Origin: Trinickia terrae
GTDB taxonomy: Bacteria > Pseudomonadota > Gammaproteobacteria > Burkholderiales > Burkholderiaceae
Direction of reading: 5' to 3'
Length of the DNA stretch: 64,000 bases
Assembly (NCBI RefSeq): GCF_005144415.1
Contig: NZ_SWJE01000008.1
Location: forward strand, 248,001-312,000
The translations under genes and the position numbers were made by a program. This document shows positions 1 to 7,663 of the stretch, piece by piece (positions within the stretch are counted from its first letter, which is position 1; each line of letters starts with the position of its first letter). A model generated the notes under the pieces. It saw only the letters and a list, made by a program, of their open reading frames with translations, ran no database searches and was not told the origin of the DNA.

Positions 1-903
1 GCACGCGAAGCCAAGCGCCCAAAGCTGGAACGCGCCGTATTGACCGAAGTGAAAGGCGGCGCAGCCGAGCGCGGTCAGCGCAGCCGCTGCGGCGTACCAA
101 AGCGCGGACTTGCCGCGGGAGCCGTCCGCAGCAGTCGCACGCACGTCGGCGATATACGCGCCGATCATCCACGACAGCCAGTACGACGTGAAGAACTGCA
201 CGTCATGACGCTCGAGCAGAAGCGCCGAGGCGACATTCACGATGGCCACCGCCGCCAGCACCGCATTCATTCCAAAGCGCCGCCGGGCCGCAAAGACGAG
301 CGGATAGACAGCATAGAACTGGACTTCGAGCGACAGCGTCCACAGCGCGCCATTCGAGCCATACGTATAGCCCGCCACGCCTTGCAGCGAAAACAGGTTG
401 ACGAGGAACGGATAGAGCCCGATGTCGCGGATCTTGTGACTGACCGGCGGAAAGTGCAGGCTGATCGTATCGAGCGCGAGCGTCAGCAGGAGCGCGGCGA
501 GCAAGACCGGATAGATGCGCGCGAAGCGCCGGGCCCAGAAATTGCGCGCATCGAGCCGGTATTGCGGGTTCGCGGCGAGCCGCAACGCCGCGTTGCGATG
601 GATGCAGTAGCCGCTGATGACGAAGAAGATCGGCACGCCGGCGGAGCCCCAGGCGATCGGCAGCGTCAGGTATCCGGCGATGGCGCCGGGATTGAGCGCA
701 TGCCCGAGAGCGCGATGAAACTGCTCCATGCCGACCCAGACGACTTGTCTGCAATGGAAGTAAGCGACCAGTAAGGCTGCGAAGCCGCGCATCGCGTCGA
801 TGACGAAATCCTTCGGGGCCGCCGCGGCTCGCGCATCGGATTGACGGAGGGCCGGGAACGCGGGGTTCGCGGCGGCGGTCTGCAACGCTTGGAAATCGCT
901 CAT
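1..903 (-). CDS. Acyltransferase family 3 membrane protein, 3' end outside window
   Basis: The reading frame opens with ATG at 903 and stays open to base 1, giving 301 codons without a stop, so the C-terminus lies outside the window. The N-terminal part shows the acyltransferase-3 pattern: a charged start, then RGFAALLVAYFHCR with the family histidine, and further on the FFVISGYCIHR helix typical of O-acyltransferases such as OafA-like enzymes. Several hydrophobic segments follow. The family moves acetyl or other acyl groups onto sugars at the inner membrane. Nearby galU and a second acyltransferase suggest a surface-polysaccharide role, which is inference. No strong ribosome binding site is visible upstream. 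Confidence 0.85.
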   Translation of the reverse strand, partial: MSDFQALQTAAANPAFPALRQSDARAAAAPKDFVIDAMRGFAALLVAYFHCRQVVWVGMEQFHRALGHALNPGAIAGYLTLPIAWGSAGVPIFFVISGYCIHRNAALRLAANPQYRLDARNFWARRFARIYPVLLAALLLTLALDTISLHFPPVSHKIRDIGLYPFLVNLFSLQGVAGYTYGSNGALWTLSLEVQFYAVYPLVFAARRRFGMNAVLAAVAIVNVASALLLERHDVQFFTSYWLSWMIGAYIADVRATAADGSRGKSALWYAAAAALTALGCAAFHFGQYGAFQLWALGFAC

Positions 904-1070
904 TCGAGATCGTCGTCCGGGCTGTTGGAATGTCCTGGCGCAGCGCGCGAGGGGGCCGCGAGCCGCCCTTCATCCTAGCGCAGCGAGAAGGCGTGCAATA
1001 AGTAAATAAATTCGCAATCCCTATTCATCCGTCCAGTGTCGCGGCGAGTGAATTACGGAAAAAATTAGCG

Positions 1071-1085
1071 TTGGCGTAATGCCAA
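1071..1085. promoter_or_regulatory. Short palindrome TTGGC-N5-GCCAA upstream of a small gene
   Basis: The sequence TTGGCGTAATGCCAA is a perfect 5-bp inverted repeat in the AT-rich region between the acyltransferase and the 47-residue ORF. It ends about 60 bases before that ORF's start and could be a dimer-binding operator. No cognate regulator is identifiable. Confidence 0.3.
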
Positions 1086-1145
1086 TTATTTGCCGATTTT
1101 TTCATGATAGTTTTGTACTCGAATCGATCTGACAAGGAGTGCGTC

Positions 1146-1289
1146 ATGGACTTGCATTGGGTTGCCGGCGTCGCCGTGCTGCTGATCCTGGCTGCGATCT
1201 CAGCCTATCGGGACGCCCTGAAGAACGAGCCGATCGGTCATTTTGGCTGGGCCAACGGCGATCTTCCGAAAATGGAAGAAATCGAATAG
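1146..1289 (+). CDS. Small predicted membrane protein, 47 aa
   Basis: A 47-residue ORF starts at ATG 1146, chosen over the longer upstream frame because AAGGAG lies at a good distance just before it. Residues 5-20 form one hydrophobic segment (VAGVAVLLILAAISAY). A short acidic tail follows, ending in KMEEIE. This gives a single-pass topology with a mostly cytoplasmic or periplasmic tail. I do not recognise a family. It sits alone upstream of galU on the same strand, 145 bases away, so co-transcription is possible. Small size is the main reason for doubt. Confidence 0.5.
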   Translation: MDLHWVAGVAVLLILAAISAYRDALKNEPIGHFGWANGDLPKMEEIE

Positions 1290-1434
1290 CAAAGGTGTGA
1301 CTGGAATAGGTCGAATTTACTCGACCCATTCCCATTGATCGGTAATTTGGTATTCATCTCATGCGCGGATAAAAATCGGCTGCCCGCGAATTCTTATCCG
1401 CGCGTCATTCACAACACGACTGGGAATTCTCACG

Positions 1435-2322
1435 ATGTTGAAAGTCACCAAAGCCGTGTTCCCCGTGGCGGGCCTGGGCACGCGGTTTCTCCCGGCCACC
1501 AAGGCGAGCCCCAAGGAGATGCTGCCCATCGTCGACAAGCCGCTGATTCAATATGCGGTCGAGGAGGCGATCGAGGCCGGGATCACTGAAATGATCTTCG
1601 TCACGGGGCGCAGCAAGCGCGCCATCGAAGATCACTTCGACAAATCCTACGAGATCGAGGCCGAGCTCGAGGCGCGCGGCAAGCAGAAGCTGCTCGACCT
1701 CGTGCGCAGCATCAAGCCGAGTCACGTCGACTGCTTCTATGTGCGCCAGCCGGAAGCGCTCGGCCTCGGCCACGCGGTGCTGTGCGCGGAGAAGCTCGTG
1801 GCGGACAGTCCGTTCGCCGTGATTCTCGCCGACGACCTGCTGCACGGTCAGCAGCCGGTGATGAAGCAGCTCGTCGAAGTGTTCAATCACTACCACAGCT
1901 CGGTGGTGGGCGTCGAAGCGATCGCGCGTGAAGACAGCCGCTCATACGGCGTCGTCGAAGGGCGCGAATGGGAAGAGGACGTCATCAAGCTGTCGGGCAT
2001 CGTCGAGAAGCCGGCGCCGGAAGTCGCGCCGTCGAATCTCGGCGTGGTCGGCCGCTATGTGCTGATGCCCAGCATCTTCGACCACATCAAGAAGCTCAAG
2101 CCGGGCGCCGGCGGCGAGTTGCAATTGACGGATGCGCTGCAGTCGCTCCTCACGGAAGAGCAGGTGCTCGCGTACCGCTACTACGGCACCCGCTTCGACT
2201 GCGGCAGCAAGCTCGGCTACCTGAAGGCGACCGTCGAGCTCGCGCTGCGGCACCCTGAAGTCAGCAAGGAATTCGAGGCTTATTTGCGCGGCTGTCTGCC
2301 GGTTTTTGCATCGGCTGCCTGA
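1435..2322 (+). CDS. galU: UTP--glucose-1-phosphate uridylyltransferase
   Basis: GalU makes UDP-glucose from UTP and glucose-1-phosphate in the cytoplasm, feeding polysaccharide and lipopolysaccharide synthesis. The 295-residue length is normal for bacterial GalU. The N-terminus carries the nucleotidyltransferase signature [19 protein letters not shown], then [12 protein letters not shown]; the region [18 protein letters not shown] and the [11 protein letters not shown] segment near the C-terminus are also typical. A strong hairpin terminator follows the gene, so it is probably transcribed alone or with the small upstream ORF. Confidence 0.96.
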   Translation: MLKVTKAVFPVAGLGTRFLPATKASPKEMLPIVDKPLIQYAVEEAIEAGITEMIFVTGRSKRAIEDHFDKSYEIEAELEARGKQKLLDLVRSIKPSHVDCFYVRQPEALGLGHAVLCAEKLVADSPFAVILADDLLHGQQPVMKQLVEVFNHYHSSVVGVEAIAREDSRSYGVVEGREWEEDVIKLSGIVEKPAPEVAPSNLGVVGRYVLMPSIFDHIKKLKPGAGGELQLTDALQSLLTEEQVLAYRYYGTRFDCGSKLGYLKATVELALRHPEVSKEFEAYLRGCLPVFASAA

Positions 2323-2358
2323 AGCCCTCGCGCGTCATCGATCGCATTCCCCCCATTG

Positions 2359-2398
2359 GCATCGCGCCGCAACGACGTTGCGGCGCGATGCTTTTTTT
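2359..2398 (+). terminator. Rho-independent terminator after galU
   Basis: GCATCGCGCCGCAA and its complement TTGCGGCGCGATGC form a long perfect stem with a 4-base loop, followed directly by seven T residues. It begins 37 bases after the galU stop codon and separates galU from the convergent acyltransferase gene. Confidence 0.93.
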
Positions 2399-2456
2399 GC
2401 GCTTGCTGCGCGCGAACGGCTGGCGCAGCGGCCGCTGTCACTAGGAGGAAGACCGT

Positions 2457-3584
2457 TCAATACGGCTGCGGCTGGGCAGGCGCGCGCATGCGCCGCTTCA
2501 GCTCGGCTTCGACAGGCTTTTTCAGCGCCAGCACGCGTTTTTCCAGCAGGCGCCAGGAGAGATGCGCGAGCAGCAGCGACAACAGGAATTGCAGCACGGC
2601 CGGCAACGCCTGCTGAAGCTCGGTTGGTAAATGCATCCGCGCATAGAGCGCGGGCGCTGCGCCCAGCTTAGACGGAATCAGGTTGTGAATGAGATAGAAC
2701 CCGTAGCTGATGGTGCCGAGATAATCGAGGGCCGGCGTTTCCAGCACGGTCACCAGCACGCTGTCCTGCCGGTTCACGACGTAGAGAAAGAAACAGCAGA
2801 GCGAGACGGAAAGGCCGAGGTCGATCCATCCGAGCGCCAGTGGGCCAGCGTCGGCTGCGCACAACGGCTGGGAAGCGAACACGCAAGTTCCGGCGAGGCC
2901 TGCCGCCAGCCACGACGTACGGCGCATGTGAGCGGCAACGCGCGGATCGGCGCTTGCCATGCTGCACATTCCGCCCAGCGCGAGCAGCGCGAAATTCCAA
3001 GGCGAGAACGCATAGATCAGCGGCGAGTTTGCGCCGGCCGCATAGAGCGCGAGATGCAGCGCCGCGCAGACGAGCACGAACGCCGCGCACATCCGCAAGT
3101 GCCGCTTCGCGCGCGTGAGTACGAGCGTGAATGGCGCGACGAGATAGAATTGCTGCTCGACCGCGAGGCTCCAGAAATGCGAGACGGTGCCGGGCCACAT
3201 CCGTTTGACGACGCCGATCCACAGGTTCGACAGAAACACGAAGTGCCAGACGATGCCGAGATCGACGCCGCGCTGGTAGAACAGCCGATGCGCGATCGCG
3301 AGCGCGGCGAGCAGCAGGTAGTAGACGGGAAAGATGCGCAGCGCGCGCTTGGCGAAGAACACGGCAATCACGGTGCGGCAATCCTGCATGCCGTGTTCGA
3401 TGCCGGTACGGTTGCGATGCAGCTCGCCGACGATCAGGAACCCGCTGATGAAGAAGAAGATCCATACGCCGAGCTTGCCCGCATCGACGGATGCGAGATG
3501 GGCCTTGTGCGAGAGGAACACCAGGATGACCGCCAGCGCCCTCAGGCCGTTCAAGCCTTTCACGTGCTTCGTACCGCTTTCCAT
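2457..3584 (-). CDS. Acyltransferase family 3 membrane protein
   Basis: The frame is open further upstream, but the family's N-terminus begins at the ATG at 3584, giving 375 residues that start MESGTKHVKGLNGLRALAVI. Directly after come the family histidine segment (LVFLSHKAHL) and the FFFISGFLI helix, followed by about ten hydrophobic segments and a basic tail. The protein should be an inner-membrane O-acyltransferase acting on sugars or lipid-linked glycans. It is convergent with galU. It differs clearly from the partial acyltransferase at the window start, so the two are not a recent duplication. Substrate unknown. Confidence 0.88.
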   Translation of the reverse strand: MESGTKHVKGLNGLRALAVILVFLSHKAHLASVDAGKLGVWIFFFISGFLIVGELHRNRTGIEHGMQDCRTVIAVFFAKRALRIFPVYYLLLAALAIAHRLFYQRGVDLGIVWHFVFLSNLWIGVVKRMWPGTVSHFWSLAVEQQFYLVAPFTLVLTRAKRHLRMCAAFVLVCAALHLALYAAGANSPLIYAFSPWNFALLALGGMCSMASADPRVAAHMRRTSWLAAGLAGTCVFASQPLCAADAGPLALGWIDLGLSVSLCCFFLYVVNRQDSVLVTVLETPALDYLGTISYGFYLIHNLIPSKLGAAPALYARMHLPTELQQALPAVLQFLLSLLLAHLSWRLLEKRVLALKKPVEAELKRRMRAPAQPQPY

Positions 3585-3958
3585 TGCTGTTCCAGAGTAC
3601 GACTGACGCGGAAGTATAGGCAGGCAATTATTCGTAAGTAATTCTGGCGTCTTCTGGGAACTCGACAATCGTCTTTCGCATGCGCGATAAAAATTGGCGA
3701 TTTGAAAGATTGCTTTGGGTTGCGAATGCGCCAATTTCGCGCTCGCTGCGGATCGATTTGTCATCGCCGCGACACACGACCGTGATCGTGCATGCTGGTG
3801 CGGTACGCGTATGGTGCGTGCCTGCTGCTTGCAAGCCGCGGCAAGCGTAAATCCTCGTAGCCGCCACCTGCGCCGCTGTAATCTGGATGACAGCGACGGC
3901 GGGTATGCTTCGGGCGGCTCCATCCGAGCCGCCACGAGAACGGATTCCCCATACGGCG
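3585..3958. other. Intergenic region between divergent genes
   Basis: This 374-base stretch lies between the acyltransferase and the ATP-grasp gene, which diverge from it. It should hold promoters for both, but I see no clear -35/-10 pair, RNA gene or repeat. Frames that read through it look like extensions or shadows of the flanking genes. Confidence 0.5.
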
Positions 3959-5350
3959 ATGACTCGAGATCCACAACACGCCCGCGGCGTGCCGCAAGCG
4001 GCGGAGCCGCTCGATGCGCTTTGGCGCGCGCTCGACGCCGCGCCGCAAGACGCCGCGTTGCATCGTTCGCTGGCGGACGCCTTGCGCTCGCAAGGCGACG
4101 AGCTCGGCGCGCTGGCCCATTCGATCGCCGCGCAAACGCTCGAAGCCCGCGCGGCCGGATCGCCCGATGTGTCGGCCGGCGACTTGTGCATGGTCGCCAC
4201 CGGTTATTTCATGAAGGGCGACACCGAAGCGGCCGTGCGCTGGTATCGCCTCGTGCTCGCGATCGATCCGAACGTTGCCGTCGCCTATCAGAACCTCGCG
4301 GCCATTCACGCCGACGAGGGCCGCTTTGCCGAGGCCGAGGCGTGCCGCGCAAAAGCCTACGCAATCCAGCGCGTGTTCGTCGAGCGCGCGGGCGATCCGG
4401 TGCGCGACGTGCTGATTCTCTGCACGGGCCAAGGCGCCGGCAATGTCCCGTTCGATGCACTGCTGCCAAGCGCCGCGTGCGGCCGGATCAAATACGCCAT
4501 CGACTACGCGCGCGACGAAGAGGATGCGCAGTTGCCGCCCTACGACCTCGTGTTCAACGCGATAGGCGATCCGGATGTCGCCGCGCCGCTCATGGCGAGA
4601 CTCGAGCGCTTTGCCGCGCGCTGCGAACGTGCACTGCTCAATCCGCCCGCCGCGATCGCCCGGACTTTCCGTGACCGGCTTCCGGGCTTACTGCGCGATC
4701 TCGACGGCGTTGCGGCGGCGGCATGTGTGCGCGCCGAAGCCGCGCCCGCTTCGCGCGACGCGCTTTTGCAATGGCTGGCGGCCGCGGGCATCGTGTTGCC
4801 GGTGCTGGCGCGTCCCACCGCGACGCACGGCGGCGAGGGCCTCGCGCGCTGCGACTCGCTCGACGCGCTTCAAGCGAAACTGAAGACGCTCGACGGCACG
4901 CACTATATGACTGCGTTTGTCGATACTCACTCGGCGGACGGCTACTACCGCAAGTACCGGATGATCTTCGTCGACCGCGAGCCCTATCCCTACCATCTCG
5001 CGATTTCGCCGCACTGGATGGTGCATTACTTCTCCGCCGAGATGGAGCAGCACGCCTGGAAGCTCGACGAAGAGCGGCGTTTTCTCGAAGATCCCCGGGC
5101 CGCGCTCGGCGACCGTGCGATGGCTGCGATTGCCGCGATCGCACGCAGGCTCGACCTCGACTACGGCGGCATCGACTTCACCGTGCTGCCCGACGGACGA
5201 GTCTTCGTTTTCGAGGCCAACGCGACGATGCTTGCGCACTACGAGCGCAGCGACGGCGTGCTGGCGCACAAGAACAAGCATGTGCAGCGCATCGTCGATG
5301 CGTTCGGACAACTGCAGGCGCTGCGCGCGAGCGTTCGGGGCGCTGAGTGA
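3959..5350 (+). CDS. TPR-repeat protein fused to an ATP-grasp domain
   Basis: With ATG at 3959 the protein has 463 residues; two in-frame ATGs further upstream are possible and no Shine-Dalgarno decides between them. Residues of about 15-130 look like tetratricopeptide repeats (a GYFMKGDTEAAVRWYRLVL helix pair followed by AYQNLAAIHADEGRFAEAEA). The C-terminal 200 residues look like an ATP-grasp ligase: the segment YRKYRMIFVDREPYPYHLAI and the metal-binding end DYGGIDFTVLPDGRVFVFEAN. ATP-grasp enzymes join a carboxylate to an amine or thiol through an acyl-phosphate. The serC-like gene overlaps its stop codon, so the two are made together. Product unknown. Confidence 0.8.
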   Translation: MTRDPQHARGVPQAAEPLDALWRALDAAPQDAALHRSLADALRSQGDELGALAHSIAAQTLEARAAGSPDVSAGDLCMVATGYFMKGDTEAAVRWYRLVLAIDPNVAVAYQNLAAIHADEGRFAEAEACRAKAYAIQRVFVERAGDPVRDVLILCTGQGAGNVPFDALLPSAACGRIKYAIDYARDEEDAQLPPYDLVFNAIGDPDVAAPLMARLERFAARCERALLNPPAAIARTFRDRLPGLLRDLDGVAAAACVRAEAAPASRDALLQWLAAAGIVLPVLARPTATHGGEGLARCDSLDALQAKLKTLDGTHYMTAFVDTHSADGYYRKYRMIFVDREPYPYHLAISPHWMVHYFSAEMEQHAWKLDEERRFLEDPRAALGDRAMAAIAAIARRLDLDYGGIDFTVLPDGRVFVFEANATMLAHYERSDGVLAHKNKHVQRIVDAFGQLQALRASVRGAE

Positions 5351-6450
5351 ATATGCAAACGAGCACGCAAATGAACTTCTCCGGCGGCCCTGGCGCCTTG
5401 CCGGCGCCGGTATTGCGCCAGACGCGCGACGCCATCGAGGCGTTGCCCGAGACGGGGCTTTCCGTGCTCGGCATGAGCCACCGCTCCGCATGGTTTCGTG
5501 CGGTGCTCGACGAAGCGGAACACAACCTGCGCGAGCTGCTGGACATTCCGCGCCACTATCACGTGCTCTTCATGCAGGGCGGCAGCAGCCTGCAGTTCTC
5601 GATGCTGCCGATGAACTTCCTGCGCGGCACCAAGCAGCGCGCCGAGTACATCGTCTCCGGCTACTGGAGCGCGAAGGCCCCGGTGGAGGCGCGTCACGAA
5701 GGCCACGCGAGCGTCATCTGGGACGGCTACGACGAACGCTATACGCGCCTGCCCCAGGCGGACGAATTGCGGCTGTCGGAAGATGCCGCTTATCTGCACT
5801 ACGTTTCCAACGAAACGGTCGAAGGCCTCGAGTTCGCAGAAGCGCCCGGCCTGCCCGGCGTGCCGCTCGTCTGCGACATGTCGTCGAATCTGTTGGCGGG
5901 GCCCATCGATGTCGAGCGCTACGCGCTGATCTACGCGCACGCGCAAAAGAACCTCGGGCCGTCAGGGGTCACGGTGGTCATCCTGCGCGACGATTTTGCG
6001 CGACGCGCGCGCGGCTCGCTGCCGACGATGCTCGACTACCGCACGCATATCGACACGCGCTCGCTGTACAACACGCCTCCCGTCTTCGCGATCTACGTGC
6101 TGATGCTGGTGACGCGCTGGCTGCGCGGCGAGATCGGCGGTGTCGCGGCGATGGCCGAGATCAATCGCGCGAAGGCGAGGGCGGTGTACGGCGCGCTCGA
6201 CGCGTACCCCGGCTTTTATCGCGTGCATGCGGAGCGGTCGTGCCGCTCGACGATGAACATCGCGTTCCGCTTGCCCGATACGGTGACGGAAACGCTGTTT
6301 CTGGAGGCCGCGCAACGCGACGGCTTGCACGGGCTCGAAGGGCACCGCTCGATCGGCGGATTGCGGGCGTCGCTATATAACGCCGTCACGTTGGACGCGG
6401 CCGCTACGCTTACACAATGGTTGACCGATTTTGCGCGGCGTTACGGTTAA
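5347..6450 (+). CDS. serC: Phosphoserine aminotransferase-like protein (SerC family)
   Basis: SerC is a PLP enzyme that interconverts 3-phosphohydroxypyruvate and phosphoserine. Family motifs are intact: NFSGGPGALP at the start, GMSHRS, QGGSSLQFSMLPMN, the PLP lysine in AQKNLGPSG, and GHRSIGGLRASLYNA near the end. The GTG at 5347 overlaps the ATP-grasp stop codon (GTGA); ATGs at 5353 or 5371 are alternatives. The coupling to an ATP-grasp gene, rather than to pheA or hisC as expected for the biosynthetic serC in this group, suggests a second copy with a dedicated role. Whether another serC exists cannot be seen here. Confidence 0.87.
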   Translation: MNMQTSTQMNFSGGPGALPAPVLRQTRDAIEALPETGLSVLGMSHRSAWFRAVLDEAEHNLRELLDIPRHYHVLFMQGGSSLQFSMLPMNFLRGTKQRAEYIVSGYWSAKAPVEARHEGHASVIWDGYDERYTRLPQADELRLSEDAAYLHYVSNETVEGLEFAEAPGLPGVPLVCDMSSNLLAGPIDVERYALIYAHAQKNLGPSGVTVVILRDDFARRARGSLPTMLDYRTHIDTRSLYNTPPVFAIYVLMLVTRWLRGEIGGVAAMAEINRAKARAVYGALDAYPGFYRVHAERSCRSTMNIAFRLPDTVTETLFLEAAQRDGLHGLEGHRSIGGLRASLYNAVTLDAAATLTQWLTDFARRYG

Positions 6451-6458
6451 CTGCCGCT

Positions 6459-7023
6459 TAGGTTTTCGTGAAACTTGAATTCGCGGCGGTCCGTATAGTC
6501 CGTCCCTCCCCGGGACCGGGGTCACTTTGGTCTTGCCCAAAGTAACCAAAGGCGTGTCCTAGGCGGACGGCCTGGCCCGTTAGCACTCAGTCCTGCCAGC
6601 GATAGCGGTCGATGGGCAAGCGTTATCGCCCGCCGCACGTTCCGTTAGCACGCGGCACGGAATGGCGCTGCGACGAAGCAAATGGAGGACATCGGTTAGG
6701 CCGGGCGCCAGTTGCCTGAGTTTAAAAGTGAGCACGAGCGCATCCGCATCATCGCAAGACAAGTCTCTTTAGGCCTTTTCTTAGCGCGAGCATTGATTTG
6801 ATTCGACTCAGCGCCATTCTGTGCCGCGTGCTAACGGGACGAACGGCGGGCGACAACGGTAGCCCTCAGACCGCTACCGCAAACAGGACTGAGTGCTAAC
6901 GGGCCAGGCCGTCCGCCCAGGACACGCCTTTGGTTACTTTGGGCAAGACCAAAGTAACCCCGGTCCCGGGGAGGGACGGACTATACGGACCGGCGCGAAA
7001 TCAAGTTTCACGAAAGCCTAAAC
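6459..7023. repeat. Near-palindromic dispersed repeat, copy 1
   Basis: Two imperfect inverted arms, about 6459-6670 and 6809-7023, flank a centre of about 140 bases. Each arm starts with a TTTCGTGAAACTTGA-like end, then carries blocks such as GTCCGTCCCTCCCCGGGACC, CTTTGGTTACTTTGGGC, GCACTCAGTCCTG and GTTAGCACGCGGCAC. A related element lies at 25020-25590 in the opposite orientation relative to its centre. It begins only 8 bases after the serC-like stop codon, so transcripts of that operon would fold into a giant hairpin, which may end or stabilise the message. No transposase and no obvious target-site duplication is visible. Short frames inside it are probably not genes. Confidence 0.9.
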
Positions 7024-7251
7024 CTTACGATCCTTGGAATCGCCAGCCATTATTGGCAAGCCTTAATCAAGCATAAAACAGCAAGCGATAAATAGTAAAA
7101 ATATGTATCTAAAGGCGCATTGAAAATACCGCTTCGCGTCATTCTCAAGTGGTCTACTCCAATTCACAAATTGGACATGATCGCTTTCTATGCTTAATCG
7201 CCTTTCCGATTCTTATTAAGCTGGCGCGCGCTTCGCGCGTGGAGAAAGATC

Positions 7252-7527
7252 GTGCTCATCAAGACCGTTTGCGCTTGTGCGGCAGCCATTGTGTGCCTTG
7301 CCGTGGCGGCTTGCAGCAACGACGACGGCGCAAGCGCGCCAAGCCGGCAGGACGCGGCTGAGCGCACGCCGCAGCTGCCCGGCACATTCGACACGAACGC
7401 TCGCGCAAACACTCAGCAAGCTCCAGTTCTCGCACAAGGATTCGCTGCCCCGCAAACGCCGGCGGCAACTGGCGCATCGGCGCCGCTTCCTCCGCTTCAG
7501 ACGCCGGTATTTCATTCGGCGGATTGA
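7252..7527 (+). CDS. Small predicted lipoprotein, 91 aa
   Basis: The GTG start at 7252 is preceded by GGAGAAAG at proper spacing. Residues 1-20 form a signal peptide ending in the lipobox LAVAAC, so the mature protein should be lipid-anchored at Cys21. The rest is low-complexity, rich in Ala, Pro, Gln and Ser, with no recognisable domain. It stands on the same strand as the phospholipase gene, 136 bases upstream of it, which may mean a shared transcript. Function unknown. Confidence 0.65.
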   Translation: MLIKTVCACAAAIVCLAVAACSNDDGASAPSRQDAAERTPQLPGTFDTNARANTQQAPVLAQGFAAPQTPAATGASAPLPPLQTPVFHSAD

Positions 7528-7663
7528 ATCGGCTGCAATCGGCTTTCAGCTTTTCGTAGTTCGCTTTCTCGTCGTTAGCTGGTCCCCCAACAGGCTGTAC
7601 TCGTCGACGCGTATCGCCCGCTCGCGTGCCGTCTTATTCCATCCTTATTTAAAAGAAACGAAT

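Noticed and set aside
40-774. 244-codon plus-strand frame at the window start
   Set aside because: It is antisense to the acyltransferase at 1-903, whose motifs are clear.
6580-6762. 60-codon minus-strand frame inside repeat copy 1
   Set aside because: It aligns with the centre of repeat copy 2 as DNA, but the peptide is poorly conserved and has no ribosome binding site.
6459-7023. Insertion sequence
   Set aside because: Terminal inverted repeats are present, but the centre is too short for a transposase and no target-site duplication is visible at the ends.
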